Origin: Pseudomonadales bacterium
GTDB lineage: Bacteria; Pseudomonadota; Gammaproteobacteria; Pseudomonadales; Azotimanducaceae
NCBI GenBank assembly: GCA_022825925.1
Contig: JAJDVW010000028.1
Coordinates: 1 to 46,582, forward strand
DNA length: 46,582 bases
Reading direction: 5' to 3'
Shown: one piece after another, positions 1-7,627 of the stretch
Layout: the number at the start of each line of letters is the position of its first letter
Numbering within the stretch: position 1 is the first letter of the stretch
The notes under the pieces: model-generated
What the model was told of the DNA's origin: nothing
What the model saw: only the letters and a program-made list of their open reading frames with translations
Databases searched by the model: none
Program-made: the position numbers and the translations under genes

Positions 1-606
1 GTCCGCGGCGGCACGGGTCGGGAAGACCCCCAGCAGGAGGACGTAGAACAGTCTGCCGCCACGTTCGACGCGGGCCGCGAACAAGCCCCGCAGCGCCTTG
101 CGCGCCGCGTACGCCTCAAGCGATTCCTTGCTCCCCAGGGCCACGAGCTGCACCGCATAGTAGTGGGGCGGTGCTTGCGTGAGCGGCACGGGCCCGTCCG
201 GGCGGTATGCCGGCTCGCGGTCCGGACGGGAGACCGCCGGCGCCCGGCGTGGCGCGGCGGTTGGTGCGCGCGCCGCCGGCGTGGCCGCCCGGGCCGGGGC
301 GGCTGGGGATGCCGGGGCCGGAGGCGGCGTTGCCGGACGCCGAAGCTCCTGGTCCCGCACGCAGGTCCACTCGCCGTTGTCCTCCCCCTCGCCGCAGAAC
401 CAGTTCGCATCCTCGTCGGCGACCGCGGACGGGTTGGGGACCGTCTCCGCGTCGTTGGAGCGGCATCCCGAGGCCAGGGGGAGGAGCGCGACCAACCCGC
501 ACGCAATGATGCGGCGCCCCCAGGCAAACGAACGGCGCGCGCGGTACGGTGGCGCGTGGGCCAGCGCGCCCTTCGGGGAAGGGAAGGACGGGTTCCGGGC
601 GCTCAT
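1..606 (-). CDS. SPOR-domain lipoprotein, 3' end outside window
   Basis: The frame is open from ATG at 606 through base 1, so 202 residues are visible and the C-terminus is missing. The N-terminus is long and basic and leads into a hydrophobic stretch ending in LLPLASGC, a lipobox with Cys48 as the expected lipidated residue. A Pro/Ala-rich linker follows (about residues 90-145). Then comes a segment starting YYAVQLVALGS and containing GRLFYVLLLGVF, the beta-alpha-beta pattern of SPOR domains, which bind denuded peptidoglycan glycans at the septum. Inferred role: a periplasm-facing envelope or division lipoprotein. The start is uncertain because no clear ribosome site precedes ATG 606 and the n-region is unusually long. 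It is divergent from the dehydratase at 666. Confidence 0.72.
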   Translation of the reverse strand, partial: MSARNPSFPSPKGALAHAPPYRARRSFAWGRRIIACGLVALLPLASGCRSNDAETVPNPSAVADEDANWFCGEGEDNGEWTCVRDQELRRPATPPPAPASPAAPARAATPAARAPTAAPRRAPAVSRPDREPAYRPDGPVPLTQAPPHYYAVQLVALGSKESLEAYAARKALRGLFAARVERGGRLFYVLLLGVFPTRAAAD

Positions 607-665
607 GGCAAGCTACTTTGCCCCGCGGGGTTATGATCTGTCAAAACCGCCCCGGAGGTCCGTTC

Positions 666-1529
666 ATGCCGATGAGTTCCGCCCTGGTCGGGCGATCGAG
701 CAAGCGCTTTCGCGCCGTCGCCGAGCCGCGCTGGCTGATGTCCTACGCGGCCGGTCTCGGCGACACGTCGCCGGCCTACTTCGACACCACCGGCGACATC
801 CAGGCGCATCCGGTGTTTCCGGTCTGCCCGGAGTGGCCCGTCATCCTCGATGCGCGGAACATGGAGGGCGCGGCGAGCCTGACGCGGGAAGAGGGCAGCC
901 GGGGCGTGCATGCCACCCACGACGTCGTGCTGCATCGCCCGGTACGCGCCGGCGAGGCGCTGTACACCACCGCCACCGTGGTGGCCGTACAGGCCCGGAA
1001 GCCCGGGGCATACCAGGTGACGCGGCTCGAGACGAAGGCCGAGGACGGCGCACCCATCGTCACGACCTGGAACGGCGGCATCTTCCGCGCGGTCGCCGTG
1101 ACCGGAGAGGATCGGGTGGAGGATCTGGCACCGCCCGCGCCGCGGCCGACCGCGGCGGACGTGCGCGACGAGGACGTGGAGATTCCGGTGGGGGCCGGGC
1201 TGGCCCACGTCTACACCGAGTGCGCCCGCATCTGGAACCCGATCCACACGGACCGGGCGGTGGCGCTGGCCGCCGGTCTGCCGGACATCATCCTGCACGG
1301 GACGGCGACGCTGGCCCTCGCCGTCTCGGCGCTGGTGGAGCGGGAGCTCGACGGCGACCCCACCCGCGTGCATCGCTACGGGTGCCGGTTCGCGGCCATG
1401 GTGCGGATGCCCGGTTCCATCGCGCTGCGGATCCACGCGGCGGCGGACGGGGCCGTGTGGTTCTCCGTGCTAAATGCGGAAGGCGAGCCGGCCATCGACC
1501 AGGGCTACCTGATCGCGCGCGACCCCTGA
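666..1529 (+). CDS. FAS1-like / MaoC-type acyl dehydratase (double hot-dog)
   Basis: This 287-aa protein is the usual size for two fused hot-dog domains: an N-terminal FAS1-like dehydratase half (about 10-145) and a C-terminal MaoC-like half (about 170-285). The C-terminal half carries RIWNPIHTD (188-196) and IILHGTA (208-214), matching the MaoC hydratase-2 loop and the later His-Gly. In classical R-hydratases the loop reads D-x-N-P-x-H; here the Asp position is Ile189, so the usual acid is missing. Expected role: hydration or dehydration of enoyl/3-hydroxyacyl-CoA, substrate unknown. The start at 666 is preferred because GGAGG lies about 8 bases upstream (653-657); upstream in-frame codons lack this. 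A TATGAT hexamer near 632 could be its -10 box. Confidence 0.8.
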   Translation: MPMSSALVGRSSKRFRAVAEPRWLMSYAAGLGDTSPAYFDTTGDIQAHPVFPVCPEWPVILDARNMEGAASLTREEGSRGVHATHDVVLHRPVRAGEALYTTATVVAVQARKPGAYQVTRLETKAEDGAPIVTTWNGGIFRAVAVTGEDRVEDLAPPAPRPTAADVRDEDVEIPVGAGLAHVYTECARIWNPIHTDRAVALAAGLPDIILHGTATLALAVSALVERELDGDPTRVHRYGCRFAAMVRMPGSIALRIHAAADGAVWFSVLNAEGEPAIDQGYLIARDP

Positions 1530-1562
1530 CGGACGGGGCCTCCCTCCGCTCAGCGTCACCGG

Positions 1563-1608
1563 GCAAGTTTCGCGACGAGCGAAACTTGCGACGCGACCGC
1601 TGGTCGCG
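1563..1608. repeat. Two tandem perfect hairpins in the 1530-1687 gap
   Basis: An 11-bp perfect stem (1563-1573 with 1579-1589, 5-base loop) is followed at once by a 7-bp perfect stem CGCGACC/GGTCGCG (1592-1598 with 1602-1608, 3-base loop). A weaker palindrome, GGCGCAATTTTGCGC, lies near 1643. There is no T-run, so this does not look like a simple Rho-independent terminator on either strand. It may protect the 3' end of the upstream transcript or be a REP-like element. Confidence 0.6.
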
Positions 1609-1687
1609 CGATTGCGAAGCCCCGGGCGATTCGTCAGAATGCGGCGCAATTTTGCGCGCCGTCGCCGTACCCGGAAGGAATCCCGAC

Positions 1688-2278
1688 ATGTTGGCCACGC
1701 TTGCGGACTTCGACCGGGCGCCCCGCATCCTGCGGCTGAACGTGGCCGGCCAGCCCGTGGACTGGACGAGCTGGCAGGAAGCGGCGTGCCTGTATGCACG
1801 CGACCTGGTCGTCTGGACGCTGGGTGACGCGGTGCTGCGGATCCGCGGCGGGCACTCGCGGGTGGACGGCGCGCAGTCGCACCTCGACATCCACAGCATC
1901 ATCGCGTGCAACGGGCGCATCGTGGAGCCGGGCCGGGGCGTCCCGCCCCTGACCAACGCGGCGCTCTTCGGACGCGACCGCAACATCTGCCTGTATTGCG
2001 GCGGCGAGTTCGCCGACGCGTCCCTGACCCGCGACCACGTCGTGCCGCGGTCGCGGGGCGGCCTCGACCGCTGGGACAACTGTGTTGCGTCGTGCCGTCG
2101 CTGCAACCATCACAAGGGCAACCGCCTCGCCCACGAGTGCGGCATGGAGCTGCTCGCCCTGCCGTACGTGCCGAACTTCGCCGAGTATCTGGCGCTCACC
2201 AACAGCGGGCGGATCCTGGGCGACCAGATGGACTTCCTGAAGAGCCGGTTCGGCCAGGAGAGTCGCCTCCTGGAATAG
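1688..2278 (+). CDS. HNH endonuclease family protein
   Basis: This 196-aa protein has a C-terminal HNH fold. CLYC (Cys101, Cys104) and CRRC (Cys136, Cys139) form the zinc site. TRDHVVPRSRGG supplies the catalytic His117 with the beta-hairpin, and WDNCVASC supplies the HNH Asn131. The N-terminal 95 residues are of the type seen in stand-alone proteobacterial HNH proteins that are not linked to restriction systems. Start: ATG 1688 with AAGGA at 1675-1679. Expected activity: metal-dependent DNA nicking or cleavage, biological target unknown. No methyltransferase or toxin partner is adjacent. Confidence 0.85.
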   Translation: MLATLADFDRAPRILRLNVAGQPVDWTSWQEAACLYARDLVVWTLGDAVLRIRGGHSRVDGAQSHLDIHSIIACNGRIVEPGRGVPPLTNAALFGRDRNICLYCGGEFADASLTRDHVVPRSRGGLDRWDNCVASCRRCNHHKGNRLAHECGMELLALPYVPNFAEYLALTNSGRILGDQMDFLKSRFGQESRLLE

Positions 2279-2377
2279 GGTCGGGGCTTGTCTCCATCAG
2301 CGCTGACCCGGAGACCGGACAGCCGGTCGGGATGGTGCGGGTTGTGGCCTGCGGCCAAGCGGCTTCGAGTTCTTGGG

Positions 2378-2592
2378 GAACATCGCCCCGATCGGCTGCC
2401 GCCGCGGATCGTCGCGACCCGGGCGGCCCGCCGCCGCGCTGTCGGCCTGGGTCCCGGGCACGGGCGAGTGCTCCGCGACGGAACATCGCCCTAATCAAGG
2501 GGTGCGACCGGCCCTGCGCCGCGTTTTCCGCCGCCCGCCCACTGGCGGCTCCGGTGTTCTGGGGGACCGCGCCCGTGGACGGCCCCGTGGAA
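2378..2592. repeat. Dispersed intergenic repeats in the gene-free stretch 2279-2720
   Basis: No credible gene lies between 2279 and 2720. Two repeat types are visible. (1) The core AACATCGCCCTAATCA occurs near 2485 and again exactly at 17681-17696, with an inverted near-copy at 17739-17754; a weaker relative lies near 2383. (2) A segment of about 70 bp (2522-2592), including GGCGGCTCCGGTGTTCTGGG and CGCGCCCGTGGACGG, is closely matched at 7358-7433. Both lie only in intergenic DNA, as expected for small non-autonomous mobile elements. A GGATAACGT hexamer region at about 2685 could be the -10 of the next gene. Confidence 0.6.
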
Positions 2593-2720
2593 GCGTGGTG
2601 GCGCGCGTCCCGCGGGTCGTCGTGCGCGCCATTCGCGGGTGCCGCACCGGAACCGGGGTCGCGAGGAAGGCCGCGCGACGCCTGGGATAACGTCGCCGCT
2701 TTCGTCCGGGGCGTGAGCGG

Positions 2721-4118
2721 ATGGCGGAGACCCAGCAGGCCGACCCCTACACCGTGCGCCACGGCGAGTCGCATTCGCCGCCCGTCGGCCTCCGGGAACG
2801 GATCAAGTATCTCGGGCCGAGCCTGATCGTCACCGGGGCGGTCATCGGCTCCGGCGAACTGGTGCTGACGACCAGCCTCGGGGCCGCGGCCGGGTGGTCG
2901 CTCCTGTGGTGGCTGTTGCTGTCCTGCTGGGTGAAAACCCTCGTGCAGGCGGAGATGGTGCGTTACACGATCATCTCCGGTGACACCTACCTGCGGGCGG
3001 TCAATCGCCTGCCGGGCAAGATCTGGAGGGTCTCCTGGCCCATCTGGCTGGGCCTCCTCGGCTACGTGCCCGGTACCATGGGCCTCGGCGGCATCATCGG
3101 CGGGGGCGGGCAGTCGCTGTCGTTCCTGGCGTCGCTGGGAGGCATCTCCATCGACGGCACCGTCTGCACGGGGCTCATCGCCGTGACCTGCTCGCTCATC
3201 CTGAGCACCGGGTCCTACCGTTGGCTGCAGGGGGTGATGCTGCCGCTCGTGCTGGCGTTCACCGCGGCGACGCTCATCTGCTCCGTCGCCATGCAGTTCA
3301 CCGAGTACCGCACGACGCTGGACGACATCGTGGGCGGGCTCACGCCCGATCCCGCCGTCTTCGTCGCCTTCGCCGCGCTCGCGCTCGCCGCCTACGGCTA
3401 CACGGGCACGAACTCCGGTGACGTCACCGCCTACACGTACTGGTCCATCGAGAAGGGCTGGCCGAGCTACGTGGGCTCGGACCGCAGCGATCCGGACTGG
3501 GAGTCCCACGCCCGGGGATGGATGCGGGTCGTGCACACCGACGTCTGGCTCGCCCTGCTCATCGTGACCTGCGCGACGGTGCCGTTCTACGTGCTGGGCG
3601 CCGGTGTGCTGAACCAGATGGGGATCCAGCCCGAAGGCAACGCGGAGACCATCGGCGCCCTGTCGAACATCTTCACGCAGACGCTCGGCGAGTGGGCGGT
3701 GTGGATCTTCAGCTTCGGCGCGTTCTTCATCCTGTTCTCGACGGTCCTGTCGGGCGTCGGGGCCGCCGGGCGGGTGATCCCCGACTACTTCATCGAGATG
3801 CGGTTCATGGACCGCAACAACCTCTCGCTGCGCAAGGCCATCATCCGCTGGTACCTCGCGATCCTGCCGCTCGTGGCGTTCCTGATCTACCTCTTCATTC
3901 CGAACTTCGTCGTGCTCATCATGATCGGCGGGCTGACCTCGGCGCTCTTCCTGCCGATCCAGTGCGGAGCGACGATCTGGCTGCAGGCGCGGAACATGGA
4001 CCCGCGCATTCGCCCCCGTGCGCTCACGCGCTACGGCCTGTGGGTCATCCTGACCTTCGAGATCGTGATGGCGGCGTTCGTGGTCTGGTTCGTCGTGCTC
4101 GGGCCCCTGACCGGCTGA
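2721..4118 (+). CDS. Nramp-family-like metal ion transporter
   Basis: This 465-aa protein has 11 or so hydrophobic helices. The TM1 region LGPSLIVTGAVIGSGELVLTT aligns in position with the Nramp TM1 but has GSGE where classical Mn/Fe Nramps have the metal-binding DPGN. A Met-Pro-His motif is not evident in the TM6 region, where AAYGYTGTNSGD occurs. This is the divergent Nramp branch annotated in many environmental genomes, so the transported ion cannot be assigned. A long hydrophilic loop (about 232-262, rich in Ser, Asp and Trp) separates TM6 and TM7. The start ATG 2721 gives a short cytosolic N-terminus and fits the family. It converges on btuB with about 90 bp between, where no terminator hairpin was seen. 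Confidence 0.75.
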   Translation: MAETQQADPYTVRHGESHSPPVGLRERIKYLGPSLIVTGAVIGSGELVLTTSLGAAAGWSLLWWLLLSCWVKTLVQAEMVRYTIISGDTYLRAVNRLPGKIWRVSWPIWLGLLGYVPGTMGLGGIIGGGGQSLSFLASLGGISIDGTVCTGLIAVTCSLILSTGSYRWLQGVMLPLVLAFTAATLICSVAMQFTEYRTTLDDIVGGLTPDPAVFVAFAALALAAYGYTGTNSGDVTAYTYWSIEKGWPSYVGSDRSDPDWESHARGWMRVVHTDVWLALLIVTCATVPFYVLGAGVLNQMGIQPEGNAETIGALSNIFTQTLGEWAVWIFSFGAFFILFSTVLSGVGAAGRVIPDYFIEMRFMDRNNLSLRKAIIRWYLAILPLVAFLIYLFIPNFVVLIMIGGLTSALFLPIQCGATIWLQARNMDPRIRPRALTRYGLWVILTFEIVMAAFVVWFVVLGPLTG

Positions 4119-4208
4119 CGCCCGACTGTCCTTGGCGGCGTTTGCGACCGATTCGGCGATCGTCCGTGAAGGTGAAGCATCCGCCTATCGGGCCAGTCTT
4201 TTCCTCGG

Positions 4209-6035
4209 TCACGGCTCGAACCGGATGCCCGCCATGGCGCGGGCGCCCGGACTACGATAGCCGAGGATGTCCTCGTAGTCCGTGTCGAACAGGTTCTCCG
4301 CCTGGATCCACGCGCGCAGGCGGGACGACACGCGCCACCCGAGGCCGGCATGCACGAGGACGTAGCGGTCCAGGGTCCTGCGCACCGCGGGGAAGGTCGC
4401 GAAGTCGTTGTCGAACTGGTCCCCGACGACGGCCGCTCCGAGGTTGAAGTCGAGGTTCCGCGACAGGGCCCCGGCGAGGTCGACGCGGCCTTGGTGGCGC
4501 GGCCGGCGTATCTCGCGGCGTCCCTCCTCGGCGGCGTCGAGCCAGGCGTACGAGGCGGCGACCCGTACCGGGCCGAGCGTGTCGCGGTAGCCGAGTTCGA
4601 GTCCCCGTCGGGTGCTCGTGCGGTCCAGGTTGCGGGCGGTGAAGCCGCCCCGGGCGAAGTCGAACACGAAGCCGGCGATCTCGTTTTCGAGTTCGCCGCG
4701 GAAGGCGGCGATGGTGAAACGGCGGGTCGCGTAGCCGATCTCGAACTCCAGGGACTCTTCCGGCTCGAGTTCGGGATTGCCGAAGAACGTGTCGGGCGTG
4801 TAGCCGTAACGCTCCGAGAACGTCGGGTTCTTGACGCCGGTGCCGACGCTCGCGAAGGCACGCCCGGGGCCGAGCGCGCGGGCGACGGCGGCGTGCCATG
4901 CGAAGGCGTCGTCGAATGCGTCGTGCCGGTCGAAGCGGGCCGACAGGGATCCGAACGTGCGGCTCCCCCGATACTGGTACTCGGCCGCCGCGCCGCGGGC
5001 GGTGAGGCGCTGGCGCTGGTTCGGATCGCCGAACGGCGTGGGCGCGCCGCGCTGCCGGAACCGGTGCGTCTCGCGTTCGACGGTCGCATTCAGGAAGTGG
5101 GCGTCCGCGAGCGCGAAGTTGCTGCTGAGGGTCGCCGTCACGCGCTCGCCGAGGGTGGACGCGGTCCGGACGCCGTCGGCGAACTGCGCATCCGCCGCGC
5201 GGGCGGTGGTGACGGTGAGGGTGGGCCGCCAGCGCGCCGAGGCGGCGTAGGCGGCCTCGACCTTGCCGTAGCGGCGCAGGGAGTCCGCCGCGCGGTCGCC
5301 GTCCGCCGGCACGAACGCGGGCCACGGCGTCGGGTCGTACTCGAGAGCGGCGTCCACGGCCCGCCACACCGCGCCGAACGTCATCGGCCCGAGGTCGCGG
5401 GCGGCGTTCAGGTGGACCGTCGTGTTGCGATAGGCGTCTTCCTCGTCCCCGCTGCGCGCGATGTTGGTGCCGCCGGTCTCGAAGCGGCTCGCGGTGATGC
5501 CGAGGTGTCCGTCCTCCCCGACCCGGGCGAATCGGGCACTGGCGTCCCGGGTCGCCTGCGTGCCTCCGCCCGCGTCCAGCCGCAACGTGTCCGCCGCCGG
5601 CGTCGTGTCGATGTACACGAGGCCGGCCAGCGCATCCACGCCCCAGACCGCGCTGCGCGGGCCGTTGGCGATCTCCACGCGCGAGACGCCGGTGAGGTCC
5701 AGGTGCGCGAAGTCGAACTCGGAGCCGTTGGCCGGGTTGTTCAGTTCGATGCCGTCGAGGACGGTCAGGACGTGGTTGGCCTCGGCGCCGCGCAGGCGCG
5801 CCTGGGTCGCCCCGCCGCGATTGCCGGCGCGGCTGAGGGCGAACCCCGGCAGCCCGCGGAGGGCATCGGCGGCGTGCTGCGCGTGGCGGGCATCGATGTC
5901 GTCGTCGGTGAGGACGGTCGGAGGACGGTCGGCGGCCCCGAGACGGCTCGCCTTCACGACGATCGTCTCGAGTTCCGCAGCGGCCGCGAAGCAGGGCAGG
6001 GCGGCAAGCCCGAGCAGAAAGGGGATATTGCGCAC
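4209..6035 (-). CDS. btuB: TonB-dependent vitamin B12 receptor (BtuB-like)
   Basis: This 608-aa outer-membrane receptor imports cobalamin or related corrinoids using TonB energy. The signal peptide is RNIPFLLGLAALPCFAAAA, followed by a TonB-box-like ETIVVKA. The plug domain (about 35-150) includes DALRGLPGFALSRAG and LDGIELNNPANG, and a 22-strand-type barrel follows. The C-terminus ends GIRFEP rather than in Phe. The GTG at 6035 is preferred over ATG 6074: GAGGA lies 7 bases upstream and the signal peptide then begins directly. The leader carries a cobalamin riboswitch, which fixes the substrate class better than the receptor sequence. A hairpin GCCGTC/GACGGC (6053-6072) just upstream of the ribosome site may link riboswitch state to translation. 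Confidence 0.9.
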   Translation of the reverse strand: MRNIPFLLGLAALPCFAAAAELETIVVKASRLGAADRPPTVLTDDDIDARHAQHAADALRGLPGFALSRAGNRGGATQARLRGAEANHVLTVLDGIELNNPANGSEFDFAHLDLTGVSRVEIANGPRSAVWGVDALAGLVYIDTTPAADTLRLDAGGGTQATRDASARFARVGEDGHLGITASRFETGGTNIARSGDEEDAYRNTTVHLNAARDLGPMTFGAVWRAVDAALEYDPTPWPAFVPADGDRAADSLRRYGKVEAAYAASARWRPTLTVTTARAADAQFADGVRTASTLGERVTATLSSNFALADAHFLNATVERETHRFRQRGAPTPFGDPNQRQRLTARGAAAEYQYRGSRTFGSLSARFDRHDAFDDAFAWHAAVARALGPGRAFASVGTGVKNPTFSERYGYTPDTFFGNPELEPEESLEFEIGYATRRFTIAAFRGELENEIAGFVFDFARGGFTARNLDRTSTRRGLELGYRDTLGPVRVAASYAWLDAAEEGRREIRRPRHQGRVDLAGALSRNLDFNLGAAVVGDQFDNDFATFPAVRRTLDRYVLVHAGLGWRVSSRLRAWIQAENLFDTDYEDILGYRSPGARAMAGIRFEP

Positions 6036-6077
6036 GATTTGATCCTCAATCGGCCGTCGCACCCCGGACGGCATCCT

Positions 6078-6285
6078 GAACGAGGACTGGGCCGGTCTCC
6101 GGACTGACGAGGCGAGTCGCCCGCTTCCGCCTTCCCATCGTTGCCGACAGTGGCTGCCTGGAAGCGGGCGCCCGCGAGCCGGGGCTCGCGGGGCGCTCGA
6201 TCACCGTTGCGGGGGCAGCGCCGGACTCTCACCGGCTTCCCTCGTCGGCCACGCCCGTACCGCGCGGCCGGCGAACACCCAATCC
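6078..6285 (-). promoter_or_regulatory. Cobalamin (AdoCbl) riboswitch in the btuB leader
   Basis: Read on the minus strand, the leader contains GGGAAGCCGGTGAGAGTCCG, then GCTGCCCCCGCAACGGT. Further on come a B12-box-like GCAGCCACTG and the 3' element AGTCCGGAGACCGGCC. These are the conserved blocks, in the right order and spacing, of the cobalamin riboswitch. The receptor start codon lies about 45 bases downstream. When B12 is abundant the element is expected to shut off receptor synthesis. The end coordinates are approximate. Confidence 0.9.
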
Positions 6286-6387
6286 GATGGGTCGAATTGT
6301 AAACGTTGTCCTGTTGGGTATGCTGCGCGGCTTTCAGGGGGCCGATCCGCGTGCGAGGCCGGCCCCGGACTCGTTCAGGAGGTTCAG

Positions 6388-7266
6388 ATGAGTGTGGAAG
6401 GACGCGTCGCCATCGTCACGGGCGCCGGCGGCGGTCTCGGCCGCTGTCATGCCCTGCTGCTTGCCGAGCATGGCGCCAGGGTCGTCGTCAACGACCTCGG
6501 CGGCAACGTCGACGGCACCGGGAAGGGCGACATGGCGGACCAGGTCGTCGAGGAGATCCGCGACAACGGCGGCGACGCCGTCGCCAACAAGGCGAGCGTC
6601 GCCGACCGCGAGGGTGCGAAGAGCATCGTCGAGGACGCCGTGCGCGCCTACGGGACCGTGGACATCGTCGTCAACAACGCCGGGATCCTGCGCGACAAGT
6701 CGTTCAAGAAAATGACGCTCGACGAGTGGGACATCGTCATCGACGTCCACCTGAACGGCTCGGCGTACGTGACCTGGCACGCGTGGCCCATCATGTACGA
6801 CAAGAACTACGGGCGCGTGATCTTCACCTCGTCCGTGTCGGGCATCTTCGGGAGCTTCGGCCAGGCGAACTACGGCGCCGCGAAGATGGGCATGCTCGGA
6901 CTCATGAACAACCTCGCCCGGGAAGGCGCTTCGCACAACGTGCACACGAACTGCCTGTCGCCGGGTGCCGCGACGCGGATGACGGCAAGCGTCCCTGGCA
7001 GCAGCATCGACGTGGACGACCCGGAGCCGGACAACCACCCGGCGCTGGTCAGCCCGGCAGTGCTGTACCTCGCCGGCGAGGACGCGCCGAACGGGCGCGT
7101 CATCCAGGCCATGCGCGGGCGTTTCTCGTCGAACATGGTGTATTCGAACCCCGGCGTCGACTTCGGGGAGAACGCTTCGTTCGAGGGGCTCGAAGCCCGC
7201 ATCGACGAGGTGCTCGACATGTCCGCCGCCACCCCGGGGAGCAACTTCTTGAGCGCGCTCTCCTGA
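6388..7266 (+). CDS. SDR-family (3R)-hydroxyacyl-CoA dehydrogenase-like
   Basis: This 292-aa classical short-chain dehydrogenase has TGAGGGLG (11-18) for nucleotide binding, NNAG (96-99), Ser149, Tyr162 and Lys166 (YGAAK) as the catalytic set. VVNDLGGNVDGTG after beta-2 and the C-terminal extension resemble the dehydrogenase domain of MFE-2-type multifunctional beta-oxidation enzymes, so an NAD-dependent acyl-CoA role is likely. The start ATG 6388 is firm, with AGGAGG 7 bases upstream. A TATGCT hexamer near 6318 could be its -10 box. It is divergent from btuB. The substrate is inferred from family resemblance only. Confidence 0.85.
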   Translation: MSVEGRVAIVTGAGGGLGRCHALLLAEHGARVVVNDLGGNVDGTGKGDMADQVVEEIRDNGGDAVANKASVADREGAKSIVEDAVRAYGTVDIVVNNAGILRDKSFKKMTLDEWDIVIDVHLNGSAYVTWHAWPIMYDKNYGRVIFTSSVSGIFGSFGQANYGAAKMGMLGLMNNLAREGASHNVHTNCLSPGAATRMTASVPGSSIDVDDPEPDNHPALVSPAVLYLAGEDAPNGRVIQAMRGRFSSNMVYSNPGVDFGENASFEGLEARIDEVLDMSAATPGSNFLSALS

Positions 7267-7627
7267 GACGGTTGGGGCGGGGAAGCCCCACAAGGGCTGA
7301 GCTGTCCGACGAAATGTCGTTTCGGTCGGCGGGCAGCCCAATCTGTGTCGATGCCCCGTTTTCCACCGCCCGCTCACCGCCGCTCTTGTGTTCGGGGGAT
7401 CGCGCCCGTGGACGGCCCGTGGAAAATGCTCCCTGCCCCATGCGCGCCCCCGAACCCCGATCCGCTCTCCCGTCCAGAGGGGACATTTCTGAATTGGGGA
7501 AAAGGGACCGCGGGGACATCGCGGAAGACGAGATCCCCGAACAACTCCGGGACGAAGTCGAAGGCCTGCGCCTGTAGGATGATTGGGTCGAGAGGGTCGG
7601 CGATCCGGGCTTCGGCAAAGCCGTCCC
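7267..7627. repeat. Gene-free stretch with dispersed repeat copy and REP/RAYT-like box
   Basis: No gene is supported in this gap. GGGGCGGGGAAGCCCC (about 7276-7291) forms a short hairpin after the SDR gene, and AGGGCTG pairs with CAGCCC across 7296-7340. Bases 7358-7433 are the second copy of the repeat of about 70 bp also found at 2522-2592. Near 7478-7508 lie GGGGACATTTCTGAATTGGG and then GGAAAAGGGAC, a sequence style I associate with ends of REP-associated transposon units; no transposase is present here. Confidence 0.5.

Noticed and set aside
4350..6107. Long plus-strand open frame across the btuB gene (585 codons).
   Set aside because: Mirror frame of a GC-rich gene: repetitive Gly/Arg/Val composition and no domain, while the minus strand encodes a complete receptor with riboswitch.
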